A stretch of DNA of 64,000 bases, taken from Lysinibacillus irui. Its GTDB lineage: Bacteria > Bacillota > Bacilli > Bacillales_A > Planococcaceae. The notes beneath the pieces were generated by a model, which did no database searches, was not told the origin of the DNA, and saw only the letters and a list, made by a program, of their open reading frames with translations. A program made the position numbers and the translations under genes. Shown piece by piece: positions 54,280 to 63,249 of this stretch. Position 1 is the first letter of the stretch, and each line of letters opens with the position of its first letter. The stretch is taken from positions 2,783,501-2,847,500 of the forward strand of contig NZ_CP113527.1 in the NCBI RefSeq assembly GCF_028877475.1, given 5' to 3'.

Positions 54280-54494
54280 GTGAAAAAAATCAAAGTGAAC
54301 ATTCATGAATTAATCAAACAAAAAGGTATTCACTTAGAGAATTGTCTCGATTAACAGATATACGTCATGCCGCTTTAAGTGAGCTAGCCAACCAAAAAAG
54401 AAATATTAATTTCCATTATATCGGAAAAATTACAGAAACATTATAGATTTAAGATATTCGAGAAATCATTGACCTAATAGACATAGAAGATTAA
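54280..54494 (+). pseudogene. XRE-family HTH gene remnant, one frameshift
   Basis: KKIKVNIHELIKQKGIHL, then after a frameshift RELSRLTDIRHAALSELANQ, KRNINFHYIGKITETL, and a last piece DIREIIDLIDIED. This is a complete small Cro/CI HTH apart from a 1-base shift and a stop. It is on the plus strand, opposite to its neighbours, and ends at a strong terminator. Confidence 0.72.
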
Positions 54495-54531
54495 AAAAGT
54501 CGCCTCAGTTCTTGGAAGAAGCGACTTTTTT
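54493..54531. terminator. Bidirectional terminator
   Basis: AAAAAAGTCGC pairs perfectly with GCGACTTTTTT. It ends the plus-strand HTH gene. Confidence 0.82.
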
Positions 54532-54805
54532 ATCGTAATTATTAACATAAGGCAGCATCTTTTTATGATTCTTATTGTTTATCGCCACGAGTATTATCAG
54601 TATCGTAGTCTAGTATCTTTAACTATCGGTACCCTCATTCAAATTAAAAATTATCTCGTAGTTGAATAAATCCTTTTTTAAATGACCTTTACAACAATAT
54701 CAGTTTATAAAACACAACTAGATTGTTATCAGTTATTAAATAATTCATAGTAAATTCATAAAAGTTTATCACTCAATTCACTTGATAAAATGCCTTTTTA
54801 GTTAG

Positions 54806-55195
54806 TTATAAACATAAGCTACGTTTCACTTCTGCTAATAAATTTATCAACTCAGTTTTCTCTGGAGTTTTTTCCACTTCTTTTTTCACATTTTTGTCCA
54901 AATAGTCGTAAAATGTTTGAAAATCCAAAAAGGCCATTTGTTCAATTTCAACCGCTGGATAACCTAATTCTATTAATACATGTTTTTCATCTAAAGGTCT
55001 TGGTAATTGTGCAATATCATATTCATCTAAATCCGATTGGAAAAAGGAAAATACTACCTCTTGTCCATATCCTTCTCTTTCGGCGAAGCTTTTTAATGCT
55101 TTTTCTAGATATTTTCCATTTATGAAATTAAAATATGTTAGCATTAATTTATCAATATCTTCTTTACTTTCCTTCACTTGATATTCTCTACTCAT
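54806..55195 (-). CDS. CdiI-like immunity protein for EndoU toxin
   Basis: 129 residues: LMLTYFNFINGKYLEKALKS, AEREGYGQEVVFSFFQSDLD, LIELGYPAVEIEQMAFLDFQ and LINLLAEVKRSL. Same family as 49932-50297 and 56778-57149. It follows the EndoU-like cassette 55230-55940. An inverted fragment of this gene lies at 49455-49562. Confidence 0.74.
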   Translation of the reverse strand: MSREYQVKESKEDIDKLMLTYFNFINGKYLEKALKSFAEREGYGQEVVFSFFQSDLDEYDIAQLPRPLDEKHVLIELGYPAVEIEQMAFLDFQTFYDYLDKNVKKEVEKTPEKTELINLLAEVKRSLCL

Positions 55196-55229
55196 TTCAT
55201 TTTCACCTTCAAATCACATCATGTTTTAG

Positions 55230-55940
55230 TTAATCTATAATAGGGAAAAAGTTTGTTATTTCACCGGCTTCATTCAGGTATCCTCTAAATTTTAAACCGT
55301 TTGAAGCAGTTCCTTCAACAATTCTCCCATCTACTTTTCCGTTCTGCATTGCTTCTTGTCCCCATTGATAAATTTTATCATCACTAATTTTCGATGGGTC
55401 ATAAACTGTTTTAGGATTCTTGATATTTTTATATGATACTGGTTCAGCAATATTACCAGCCATATCTTTTTTAGGTATTTTATACTCTACTTCATAAATT
55501 CCTTCAATTGATTGGTGCGGCTTTTTAGACACAATTAAATCATTTGGATTAAAACCTTGACTTTTCAATGCTTTATTAAATTCATCCATATTGTGACCAC
55601 CAACAATACCTTTTTTAGTATTAACATTTTCAACATTTATTAAATGATTTATTAAATGATTTTTTACATTTTCAACAAATTTAAATTTATTAGTTCCACC
55701 AATATTTTTACTATTATTACCCGTACCCTTACTACTCGAACTGCTAGTAGACTTACCACTTGTTACTCCAATTACTTTTGTACTAGATGCTCCTTTAACC
55801 CCTAACACTGACGTGGCTAAGCCAAAACTATCTAACCAATGTTCTTTTGATAATGGGTCTTTCGAATTCACCGCACCATGGACCATTCCCGTAAAACCAA
55901 ATGTTGCGTAATTGAAAAAATCAGAAGGTGAATCTAGCAT
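55230..55940 (-). CDS. Truncated pre-toxin with EndoU-like tip
   Basis: 236 residues from an internal ATG. Sequence homologous to the 57175-58194 pre-toxin starts at about 55990 (AVDGIWSG) after a break. The tip has KNHLINHLINVENVNTKKGI, VGGHNMDEFNKALKSQGFNP, KNIKNPKTVYDPSKISDDKI and GLKFRGYLNEAGEITNFFP. It is the best preserved of the three EndoU tips at the C-terminal end, but it lacks the poly-lysine and most of the pre-toxin part. A small tandem duplication (NHLI twice) is visible. Immunity gene 54806-55195 follows. Confidence 0.72.
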   Translation of the reverse strand: MLDSPSDFFNYATFGFTGMVHGAVNSKDPLSKEHWLDSFGLATSVLGVKGASSTKVIGVTSGKSTSSSSSKGTGNNSKNIGGTNKFKFVENVKNHLINHLINVENVNTKKGIVGGHNMDEFNKALKSQGFNPNDLIVSKKPHQSIEGIYEVEYKIPKKDMAGNIAEPVSYKNIKNPKTVYDPSKISDDKIYQWGQEAMQNGKVDGRIVEGTASNGLKFRGYLNEAGEITNFFPIID

Positions 55941-56221
55941 CGTATCTGATCTACCTTTGGGTCCAGACCAAATGCCATCTACTGCCTAGAGGTAGATCAA
56001 TTTGCAATTTGTTCAAACTCAGAATGTAAAAGAATACCCTTGCTCCTGATCATGATGAATAAGATTTTCACTTAATTTTCCGCTTATATCTCATCCACAA
56101 TTTTTGTAATTTCATGGTAGACTCTTTTCTTGTTCCATACTTAAATAAATCAGCCCCCTGCTTGGTTTTTAATTTTCTTTTCTACTGTATTTGTTTTCAT
56201 AAAAAATCTAAAAAATAACAA

Positions 56222-56407
56222 AGAGCAGGTCTATAGCGGATTAAAATAACCGAACCGCAATCGACCTGCTTGTTGTAACGAAATGTCTTTATTTATATGG
56301 AAAATCAATGCATTTTTATGCATATTGAAATGATGAAATCATAATAGGTGTAATAAATGAGTATGAGTTATGCGTAATTAATTGTTTCATTCAGCTTTAG
56401 GTATATA
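56222..56407. repeat. Intergenic repeat family, copy 2
   Basis: Begins with a hairpin (AGCAGGTC/GACCTGCT, 56224-56270), then a GCATTTTTATGC spot, then GTAATTAATTGTTTCATTCAGC. Same order as copy 3 at 59005-59186 and the partial copy at 49775. Confidence 0.65.
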
Positions 56408-56454
56408 ATTGTCACCTTTATTTCCTAAACGCTACTCATAAATTGCTTTTAACT

Positions 56455-56625
56455 ATTAGTTGAAAGCTTCATATATTTCGCCACCAATTTTCCAAAAACA
56501 GTAACCTTCACGTAATACTGCATTTTCTCTAAAAGTAGTACCAATGACAACCAAATCGTCACTAAGTATATTTTTATATCTTCTTCTAACTAAATCCTCC
56601 AGCCTTATGGGGTCACTTTATTTTG
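56455..56625 (-). pseudogene. SUKH-3 C-terminal remnant
   Basis: RLEDLVRRRYKNILSDDLVV, IGTTFRENAVL, then EGYCFWKIGGEIYEAFN and stop. It aligns with the C-terminal half of the intact SUKH-3 at 59199-59660 but misses a short central piece and the N-terminus. Confidence 0.7.
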
Positions 56626-56777
56626 CCAATCAAGATTCTATGAGAAATCAGAGTAATTTCCCTCTACATAAAACCATTATCATAAACATAATATCTAAAA
56701 TTATATTTCCATAGTTTTACAGATATCTTTTCTTAAATAGATTTTATTAAAAAGCCCACTCTTATTAAATATTACAA

Positions 56778-57149
56778 TTATTCCAGTCCGAATGCATTTT
56801 TAACTTCTTTTAAAAGTTCATTAATTTCTTCAAGCAGCTCAGGTTGTTTTAATATATAATTTTTGCTTTTAGCAACCAAAAAAATATAAAGCTGCAAAAA
56901 GTCTGTATATCCTATAGTATCTTCTGCAACTGCTGGGTATTCCATAATTAAGGAAACTTCATTTTCTTTACAACGAAACTCATCCCATTCTTCAAAATCA
57001 TTATAAAATAATATATGAATATTCTCCATACCAAAACCTGTCCTATTTTTAAATTCATTTAAAACTCTGATAAACTTGTTCACGCCCATATTCCCAAAAA
57101 ATGTTTCCATAAACTCTTTTATCTCTTCTTTTGAATCTATTTGTAACAT
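56778..57149 (-). CDS. CdiI-like immunity protein for EndoU toxin
   Basis: 123 residues: EIKEFMETFFGNMGVNKFIR, VLNEFKNRTGFGMENIHILF, IMEYPAVAEDTIGYTDFLQL and ELLEEINELLKEVKNAFGLE. Third member of the CdiI-like family here. It begins 25 bases after the EndoU-like toxin 57175-58194, with AGGATG upstream. Confidence 0.72.
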   Translation of the reverse strand: MLQIDSKEEIKEFMETFFGNMGVNKFIRVLNEFKNRTGFGMENIHILFYNDFEEWDEFRCKENEVSLIMEYPAVAEDTIGYTDFLQLYIFLVAKSKNYILKQPELLEEINELLKEVKNAFGLE

Positions 57150-57174
57150 TATAACACCACATCCTAAACATTAA

Positions 57175-58194
57175 TTAATCAAAAGACGGAAAGAAATTAG
57201 TTATTTTACCATCATCTATAAAGCCAGTGAATCTCATCCCATTCGGAGCATACCCTACGACTTGTCTACCCACAATTCTATTGGAATCAATGGCTTCTTG
57301 CATTGCTTCTTTACCAAATTGAATTATCTGATCATCAGAATAAATCCTTGGATCATACACAGTTTTCGGATCTTTAATGTTCCTAAATTGACCAGAAGGT
57401 ACTAAATTTCCTTCTGGTCCATATTTCATTGATGGGACTCTGTAATTTATCTCATACAATCCAGGTAATTGAGGGTGTTTTAATGGTTCCCCAACAATTA
57501 ACTCATCAATATTTACACCAGTCTTCTTCAATGTATCATAAAAATGATTTATATTATGAGCACCACTAACTCCATTTTTTTTAATTCCATCACCCTTGAT
57601 GATATGAGATTCTCTAAATCTTTCATGAAACTCGACTTTAATAGTTGATACTTTACTAGTAGTATCTCTCGAACCGCTAGTAGACTTACCACTTGATACT
57701 CCAGTTGTTTTTGTACTTGACGCTCCTTTAACCCCTAACACTGACGTGGCTACGCCAAAACTATCTAACCAATGTTCTTTCGATAATGGGTCTTTTGGAT
57801 TCACCGCACCTTGGACCATCCCCGTGAAACCAAATGTTGCATAATTGAAAAAATCAGAAGGTGAATCGAGCATCTTATCTGCTCTACCTTTGGCTCCAGA
57901 CCAAATACCATCTACTGCACCTAGAGTTAGATAATTTGCAAAATCATATGGAGAATCGAGTGCTTTATCTGCTCTTTTGTCCAGACCACTTTTGAAATCT
58001 TTGCCGATTTCTTTGAAGCTATTAAGTGACTTGACAACTGGTTTTTTGATGTCCTTTATCACCGCTTTTGCAGCTGAATTCGTTTTGATGGCTAGTTCCT
58101 TCGTTGTTTGTTTTACTTCCTTTACCGCTTGCTTTGTCTGGTTATAAACGGCTTTCGTTTTGTTTACTGCTTGTTTATAGGTTTTCTTACCCAC
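57175..58194 (-). CDS. Pre-toxin (type II) with EndoU-like tip
   Basis: 339 residues from an internal ATG. The frame continues upstream to about 58305 ([20 protein letters not shown]), where the poly-lysine start is lost. The pre-toxin part has two near repeats (DKALDSPYDFANYLTLGAVD and DKMLDSPSDFFNYATFGFTG). The tip has RESHIIKGDGIKKNGVSGAH, NINHFYD, GQFRNIKDPKTVYDPRIYSD and FTGFIDDGKITNFFPSFD, the EndoU-like layout. Immunity gene 56778-57149. Confidence 0.72.
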   Translation of the reverse strand: MGKKTYKQAVNKTKAVYNQTKQAVKEVKQTTKELAIKTNSAAKAVIKDIKKPVVKSLNSFKEIGKDFKSGLDKRADKALDSPYDFANYLTLGAVDGIWSGAKGRADKMLDSPSDFFNYATFGFTGMVQGAVNPKDPLSKEHWLDSFGVATSVLGVKGASSTKTTGVSSGKSTSGSRDTTSKVSTIKVEFHERFRESHIIKGDGIKKNGVSGAHNINHFYDTLKKTGVNIDELIVGEPLKHPQLPGLYEINYRVPSMKYGPEGNLVPSGQFRNIKDPKTVYDPRIYSDDQIIQFGKEAMQEAIDSNRIVGRQVVGYAPNGMRFTGFIDDGKITNFFPSFD

Positions 58195-58741
58195 TAGGAC
58201 AGCACTTTTTACTACTTTCTTAAATTGCTTCGCTATTTTACTTTTGCTTAGTTTATTATAGAGCTTCCGTGCCTTGGTAAAGAATTTACCCCACTTCTTC
58301 TTTTTCTCTTGCGTTTTTTCTTTCCACTGTTTACATAATACTCCTTGATGGTCCAGCCTTCATGAGTTATTAATTCAAATTCAAGGATATCTTTAACTGT
58401 ACACAATTAAAAAAACTATTTATATCCTTGTTTATCGCCAAGTGCTTTGTCATTCTCGTATGTAAATATGAATCGAGTTACTAATTATAGCAGTCTTCTA
58501 TAGCTTTCATTGCAACCAATCTTGTGTGTATGCTTACCTTCATAGACTGTTGATTCAAATAATAAGCCTTTAAAAACTAAAAGTTTCAGTTAATTGAAGT
58601 TTAGTATATTAATACAGCCTAAGATAGATATCTAAGCCCTTTATGGTCTGTCTTTAACCGTCCCCTTAAATTATAAAACCAGACTGATCTAAAAAAATGG
58701 TGGCAGTTGTCTTTCCCAGCTACCACCATATTATCATTCAT

Positions 58742-58960
58742 TCAATTTAACGTACTCTTATTGTGTAGTAACATATTTTTTATCAATTTCAGATGGTTCC
58801 TACTGTTCTTGATAAATTTACTTTTCATCTTTAACAATAACTTCATACATCTCTCCAACATTTGCATCCATTGGTACCCATGCATAATAATTTTGATTAA
58901 TATAAATTGAACCAACTTTGTTTTTGCATCATTCCAGTAATTTTTCATGCTTGGATAGTA
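58742..58960 (-). pseudogene. Small broken gene before repeat copy 3
   Basis: MKNYWNDAKTK in one frame, then VGSIYINQNYYAWVPMDANV and GEMYEVIVKDEK in the next, then a stop and EPSEIDKKYVTTQ. A gene of about 70 codons with a frameshift. Family not recognised. Upstream and downstream (58310-58740) the DNA has only broken pieces, such as LITHEGWTIKEYY near 58370. Confidence 0.4.
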
Positions 58961-59004
58961 TACATCCCTTTTCTTGAAAAATCTTCAAAAAAACGAAGAT
59001 AACA

Positions 59005-59186
59005 AAAACAGGTCTATCATGGAGTTATCTAACCACAATCGACCTGCTTTTTGTAATGGAATACCGTTATTCAGGTGAAAAATTCACGCATTAATATGCG
59101 TACAAATGAAAAAATGAAAGGACGAAATCTTCATAAGTGTATTACATGAGTTATGTGTAATTAACGGTTTCATTCAGCGCTAGGTA
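59005..59186. repeat. Intergenic repeat family, copy 3
   Basis: CAGGTC/GACCTG hairpin (59009-59046), a GCATTAATATGC spot, then TGTAATTAACGGTTTCATTC. It lies directly after the SUKH-3 gene end. Full-length relative of copy 2. Confidence 0.65.
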
Positions 59187-59198
59187 ATACTTATCACC

Positions 59199-59660
59199 TT
59201 AATTTTCTAAATGCTCTTCATGTATTACTTTTAACTCTCTCCCTTCACATAAATTGTTGAGAGCTTCATATATTCCGCAACCAATTTTCCAAATATAGTA
59301 ATCATCTCGTACTGCGTAAACTTCCCCTGCTTTAGACATATACAATACTGCATTATCTCTAAAAGCAGTACCAATTACAACCAAATCCTCACCTATTATA
59401 ACTTCATATCTTTTATAATGTCTTCTGTCTAAATCCCCCAGCCCTTCCTCCGGATCTATCACAAAATCATCCAATTTTCCATTATATTCGTAGATACACT
59501 TTAATTCACCAAATTGCTCTAGTGCCTCTTTTACACAATCGAAAACTATATATCCTTTATCTTCTAAATATTTTACTTGTGAACTAATATCTTTTTTTCG
59601 CTCTGGTGTCCACCCTGATTGTTTTAATATTTTTTTTGTTTTTATTGATAGTTTTTCCAT
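59199..59660 (-). CDS. SUKH-3 immunity protein
   Basis: 153 residues from ATG 59660; GTGAGG lies ten bases upstream and a longer start would overlap the toxin gene. MEKLSIKTKKILKQSGWTPE, then KYLEDKGYIVFDCVKEALEQ, then EVIIGEDLVVIGTAFRDNAV and YYIWKIGCGIYEALNNLCEG: the SUKH-3 pattern (K-x-x-G-W-x-P-x-R, then GxxVFxxVxxxLxxFG). It follows the YwqJ-like deaminase by 10 bases and should neutralise it. Two decayed copies lie at 43924 and 56455. Confidence 0.82.
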   Translation of the reverse strand: MEKLSIKTKKILKQSGWTPERKKDISSQVKYLEDKGYIVFDCVKEALEQFGELKCIYEYNGKLDDFVIDPEEGLGDLDRRHYKRYEVIIGEDLVVIGTAFRDNAVLYMSKAGEVYAVRDDYYIWKIGCGIYEALNNLCEGRELKVIHEEHLEN

Positions 59661-59670
59661 TCTAAAAACC

Positions 59671-60762
59671 TCACTTTTTACCAAAAGGTATATCAACAAT
59701 AAACTCCTCAAATGTCACTTTACAATTCCCACACATTTCCTTGTATTTACCATTTTTCGTAGAGATGGTGCTCAAGATAATATCTTCAAGCTTTGCTCCT
59801 TCCTTAAAAGCTTGATTTACTGCTTGAATTTCTGCACAGTTTTCTACTTCCCATCTCTCAAAACTATCTTTACCTTCTTTTTCCATCGCTCTCTGTTTAG
59901 TTTTTTCCACCAACTTTTTAGTATCATCGTGTAAATCCGATGCTGTCGGATTGAATCTAGGATTTCCCGTTCTTAAATCTGTACCAACACCATTATAACC
60001 AGTATAAGTTTTTCCAGTTTTCATATCAACAGCAGCAGTTATAACATGTGGAATATGGATATCATTTGTATTTGGATCTATATATTTACCATTAAGAAGT
60101 TCTGCTCGTTCTTGCGCAAGCTTCTTCCTTGCCACATCTATAGCTTCGTCTTGTTTTAATACCCTAGTTGTATTTTTATCCGTACCCTTATTCTCATTAG
60201 GCTTTTTATTCGAGCCATTTTGCGGTGGTTGGGAATTAGACGGCTTCGGACTCGAGGAGGACGTATTTTTTCCAACCGTTCCTGTATCAGAAATCCGTCC
60301 AACATTCACACCTGCCAACTCCATCTGCGGTGCTCCTAGTTGACGCAGCTGTTGTTTGACTTCGTCTACTTTTGCTTGGATCTGGGTTTTGGCGTTCGCT
60401 ACTTGCTTGTTGACTTTTTCTTTTACATTGCCTAAAAGACCTTTATTCGCTTTTTGAGCATTTTCACTGATACCCTTCGCTGCCTTCGCACCTTTATTGA
60501 CCCATTTACCAGCTGTTGCCGCATTGCCCACCACTGGAATCATAGCGCCAAAGGAGAGGGCCGCATTGACCTTGTCACCTCTTGCCGCATAAATAATACC
60601 ATTCACGCCATCTGCTACTTCTCCTACAACCGGGACCATCCCTACTATATCTAAGCCCGTTTGGAGCGTATTTAACAGATTTTTTGGTTGTACAGCCTTT
60701 TTCACGGCTTTGGTCGTAGCTTTCGCAGCTTTTTTCATCGCTGGTAGTACTTGTTTCTTCAC
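59671..60762 (-). CDS. Pre-toxin (type I) with YwqJ-like deaminase tip
   Basis: 363 residues from an internal ATG. The pre-toxin is of the same type as 46519-47925 ([33 protein letters not shown]). Upstream the homologous frame is broken by a TAA in place of a CAA codon at about 60797 and by small indels to about 60840; the poly-lysine start is lost. The tip has ITAAVDMKTGKTYTGYNGVG, WEVENCAEIQAVNQAFKEGA and KEMCGNCKVTFEEFI. The C-A-E and C-x-x-C motifs are the zinc site of YwqJ-type CDA-fold deaminases. Immunity: SUKH-3, 59199-59660. Confidence 0.78.
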   Translation of the reverse strand: MKKQVLPAMKKAAKATTKAVKKAVQPKNLLNTLQTGLDIVGMVPVVGEVADGVNGIIYAARGDKVNAALSFGAMIPVVGNAATAGKWVNKGAKAAKGISENAQKANKGLLGNVKEKVNKQVANAKTQIQAKVDEVKQQLRQLGAPQMELAGVNVGRISDTGTVGKNTSSSSPKPSNSQPPQNGSNKKPNENKGTDKNTTRVLKQDEAIDVARKKLAQERAELLNGKYIDPNTNDIHIPHVITAAVDMKTGKTYTGYNGVGTDLRTGNPRFNPTASDLHDDTKKLVEKTKQRAMEKEGKDSFERWEVENCAEIQAVNQAFKEGAKLEDIILSTISTKNGKYKEMCGNCKVTFEEFIVDIPFGKK

Positions 60763-60841
60763 TACCTGCTTCGTCTGTTTGACAGCGGTCTTTACCTGTT
60801 ACTTTGCCTTCGACACGCTGCCTTTGTTTTTTCACAACCTT

Positions 60842-60915
60842 TTTTGTGGTACCTTTCGGCATACTCCAGTAAGTCTTTTCGGGTTGGACTAGTCGCCCTT
60901 TTTTCGTGCACTATG
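60842..60915 (-). pseudogene. VgrG-like tail remnant
   Basis: HHSARKKGD then SNPKRLTG and a Lys-containing end. It matches the start of the VgrG-like piece at 63920-64000 (RHSVRKGGESNPKTADPKTS) with a stop and a deletion. So this cassette too once followed a VgrG tail. Confidence 0.6.
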
Positions 60916-61072
60916 ATGTGCAACCGCTGTGTGGGCTTTAAACTGCTTCATATTCTTTGTTAACTCTACTGTGCGCTTTAAATTATGGCTTAAGCCCAGA
61001 AATATTTACATCAATATTGCAACGTTACTATAATTCTTTTAAGGGTAATTTATCGCGAATGTGAAAACACGA

Positions 61073-61107
61073 AAAGCACTTGTTGAGTGTTATACATCAA
61101 GTGCTTT
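61073..61107. terminator. Terminator, AAAGCACTTG family copy 2
   Basis: AAAGCACTTG pairs with CAAGTGCTTT across TTGAGTGTTATACAT-like loop sequence. Same family as 45753-45790. Confidence 0.7.
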
Positions 61108-61187
61108 AAGTAATTTTCCTAACAATATTTTTAGGTTCTAAAAAATCTTGCTTTTATTTTTTAAAAAATAAAAATACCTTTACAAAG

Positions 61188-61538
61188 TTAATTTTCAAAT
61201 CCAATTACAATCCATTCATCTACATAACTCCAAAAATTGATATTATATTTTGGCTTTAATTTCGCAGACCAAAAGGTTGCATTATTATCAACACAATTTG
61301 TATAATCTATGGCTATATAGCTTCCCATACCGTTAGTGAAAAAGCCAAAAGATGAATCTAGGTTAATTTTTATCGGTTCTTCTAAATCATCAATAATACT
61401 CCATTCAATATCTTCATCACCAAGATATGTTACTGATTCTAGTGGAACTAAGCCCATCGACTCACTCGCATAATAATAAAAACCATCGTGAACATTTTCA
61501 TAAAATTTTTGAATCGAAGAAGGTATTTTATGAATCAA
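61188..61538 (-). CDS. SMI1/KNR4-type (SUKH) immunity protein
   Basis: 116 residues: KIPSSIQKFYENVHDGFYYY, ESMGLVPLESVTYLGDEDIE, then FGFFTNGMGSYIAIDYTNCV and NFWSYVDEWIVIGFEN. This is the SUKH-1 layout (hPxShxxFYxxVxxGFxY, then D...W). No toxin is left directly upstream, since the gene follows the deaminase immunity gene 61744-62148; it is a second or orphan immunity gene. Confidence 0.7.
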   Translation of the reverse strand: MIHKIPSSIQKFYENVHDGFYYYASESMGLVPLESVTYLGDEDIEWSIIDDLEEPIKINLDSSFGFFTNGMGSYIAIDYTNCVDNNATFWSAKLKPKYNINFWSYVDEWIVIGFEN

Positions 61539-61582
61539 ATATCAGATTATTTTTTAACCACAAACTTCTTTGAGTTAAGAAA

Positions 61583-61614
61583 AAACCTTGAAGGCATATA
61601 ACCAGTCAAGGTTT
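61583..61614. terminator. Terminator, AAACCTTG family copy 2
   Basis: AAACCTTG pairs with CAAGGTTT. Same family as 48284-48317. It lies between two immunity genes. Confidence 0.6.
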
Positions 61615-61743
61615 AACAACTCAATAACTATCTTCAAAAAGACAATTAAATATTATAACTTCTTCCTCTTTTAACTCTTACAAGCAAATTAAATTAATAA
61701 AAGAATTTAATAGTAAATATCAGGAACAACCGCTTATAAAATA

Positions 61744-62148
61744 TTAATCAATTTTTAAACTTAAGATATATTCTACCCTTGCTTTGGTAGAATCGCTAGT
61801 TTCTCTAATATCATAATTATTTTTGTTGATTAATTCTTTACAAATACGAATGTCTTGCAGCAATTGTTCCACATCATTCTCATCTACAGTCTCTTCAAAT
61901 TTAGTATTCACTAGGTAACTATCTAATTTAGAATATACAAAATCAGCAATTTCTTTGTATTTTAAACTCTCTATTGCAATAGAAACAAAATATAAAGTTT
62001 TAGTAAATAAACTTATATTCACAATTCTCCAATCTTCTTCCAAAGTTTTTGCTGCCACCTGTGCTACATTTAACCCCTCTTCTTTAATATATTCCTCAAA
62101 ATCTAATACTATAGAATTTTTTATTGATTCATAACTTGTCATATTCAT
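61744..62148 (-). CDS. Immunity protein for the second BURPS668-type deaminase
   Basis: 134 residues, helical: TSYESIKNSIVLDFEEYIKE, GLNVAQVAAKTLEEDWRIVN, FVSIAIESLKYKEIADFVYS, then LQDIRICKELINKNNYDIRE. No named family recognised. It begins 11 bases after the toxin 62160-63128. It is not alike in sequence to the antidote of the sister deaminase (52294-52986). Confidence 0.65.
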   Translation of the reverse strand: MNMTSYESIKNSIVLDFEEYIKEEGLNVAQVAAKTLEEDWRIVNISLFTKTLYFVSIAIESLKYKEIADFVYSKLDSYLVNTKFEETVDENDVEQLLQDIRICKELINKNNYDIRETSDSTKARVEYILSLKID

Positions 62149-62159
62149 CTCATCAATCC

Positions 62160-63128
62160 TTATCTCATATTTTTAGAATAAACATTTAATTCGATATTTG
62201 GATACTTTCTCCTGAATTCCATAATTAAATTTGTACAACTTTGACATGCATCTAAATCTGTAAACAAATCTATTCGACCTTTCGTATTAGGATCTTTTAT
62301 TTGAGAAGCAATATCCTCAAGAATCTTAGCCTCTGTGTCATTGAATCGCGGAAACCCATCATCAACATACGTTTCCAATAATCTGTCTGTTTTGGAATAA
62401 CTGAAATCTCCAACATTACTACCTAGACTATCAGAAGAATGAATCTGACTGTGTGCTTGGAATTCTTTTTTTATACCTAAAATACTCACATCTGCTACTG
62501 CAACATTCGCAGTACTCATTTTTTTCACTTTTCTATCTAATTTATTCTTTTGTGTATTTGATAGATTTTTATATTCATCAGAATTTATTATTTTTTCAAT
62601 TTCCCTATTAATATCACTTCTAATATTTTGAGTTTTCTCATAATACCTATCAATATCTCTATTTGATACCCTATCTTTAATCGTACCCTTACTACTCAAA
62701 TTATTAGTAAACTTACCACTTGTTACTCCAGTCGAAGTCTTCCCTACTTTTGTTAGTGTGCCAACACCCTTTGTACCAACAACTGCTGTAGCTGTATTTA
62801 TGGTTGCTTTTGTTCCCCAGTATGCTCGTGAGTAGTCATTACCATGAATAACATCTTTTTCAAAAGAGTCTTTTACTGAACCCGCCATAGTTTTTACGGT
62901 TGCCAGTGGATGGGAAGCAAAATTTTTCAAATTGTCTTTCGTTTCTTTTAGTACGCCTATCGGATCAGTTACTAATTTTTTCACATCATTGTAGGTGTTT
63001 TTAGCTACATCTACAGTTGCATCGAACTTGCCTTTAGATTTTTGTGCTTGTTGGAGGCTCATGTTAAACCCTGTCCGTAAGATTTTTTCTTTGGTAGACA
63101 TGTCCTTGTTTATTTTGAGTGGCTCCAT
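62160..63128 (-). CDS. Deaminase-tip part of a frameshifted pre-toxin
   Basis: 322 residues from ATG MEPLKINKDM. The DNA is the downstream part of a toxin gene whose start is at 63564. The pre-toxin is near identical to that of 53002-53988 (GNDYSRAYWGTKATINTATA). The tip has VAVADVSILGIKKEFQAHSQ, FNDTEAKILEDIASQIKD and LFTDLDACQSCTNLIMEF. T-E-x-K with C-x-x-C marks the BURPS668_1122 deaminase family. The frame is open upstream to about 63285, where a 4-base duplication breaks it (see 63250-63564). Confidence 0.76.
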   Translation of the reverse strand: MEPLKINKDMSTKEKILRTGFNMSLQQAQKSKGKFDATVDVAKNTYNDVKKLVTDPIGVLKETKDNLKNFASHPLATVKTMAGSVKDSFEKDVIHGNDYSRAYWGTKATINTATAVVGTKGVGTLTKVGKTSTGVTSGKFTNNLSSKGTIKDRVSNRDIDRYYEKTQNIRSDINREIEKIINSDEYKNLSNTQKNKLDRKVKKMSTANVAVADVSILGIKKEFQAHSQIHSSDSLGSNVGDFSYSKTDRLLETYVDDGFPRFNDTEAKILEDIASQIKDPNTKGRIDLFTDLDACQSCTNLIMEFRRKYPNIELNVYSKNMR

Positions 63129-63249
63129 TTTATCTAACGACTTATAGACTTTAACAGCTTCTTTTGCGGCTACTTTTACTTCCTTTACTGCTTGCTTTGT
63201 CTGGTTATAAACGGCTTTCGTTTTGTTTACTGCTTGTTTATAGGTTTTC

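Noticed and set aside
45753..61614. CRISPR-like array from repeated short stems
   Set aside because: Repeats are few, far apart and palindromic terminators; no regular spacing and no cas genes.
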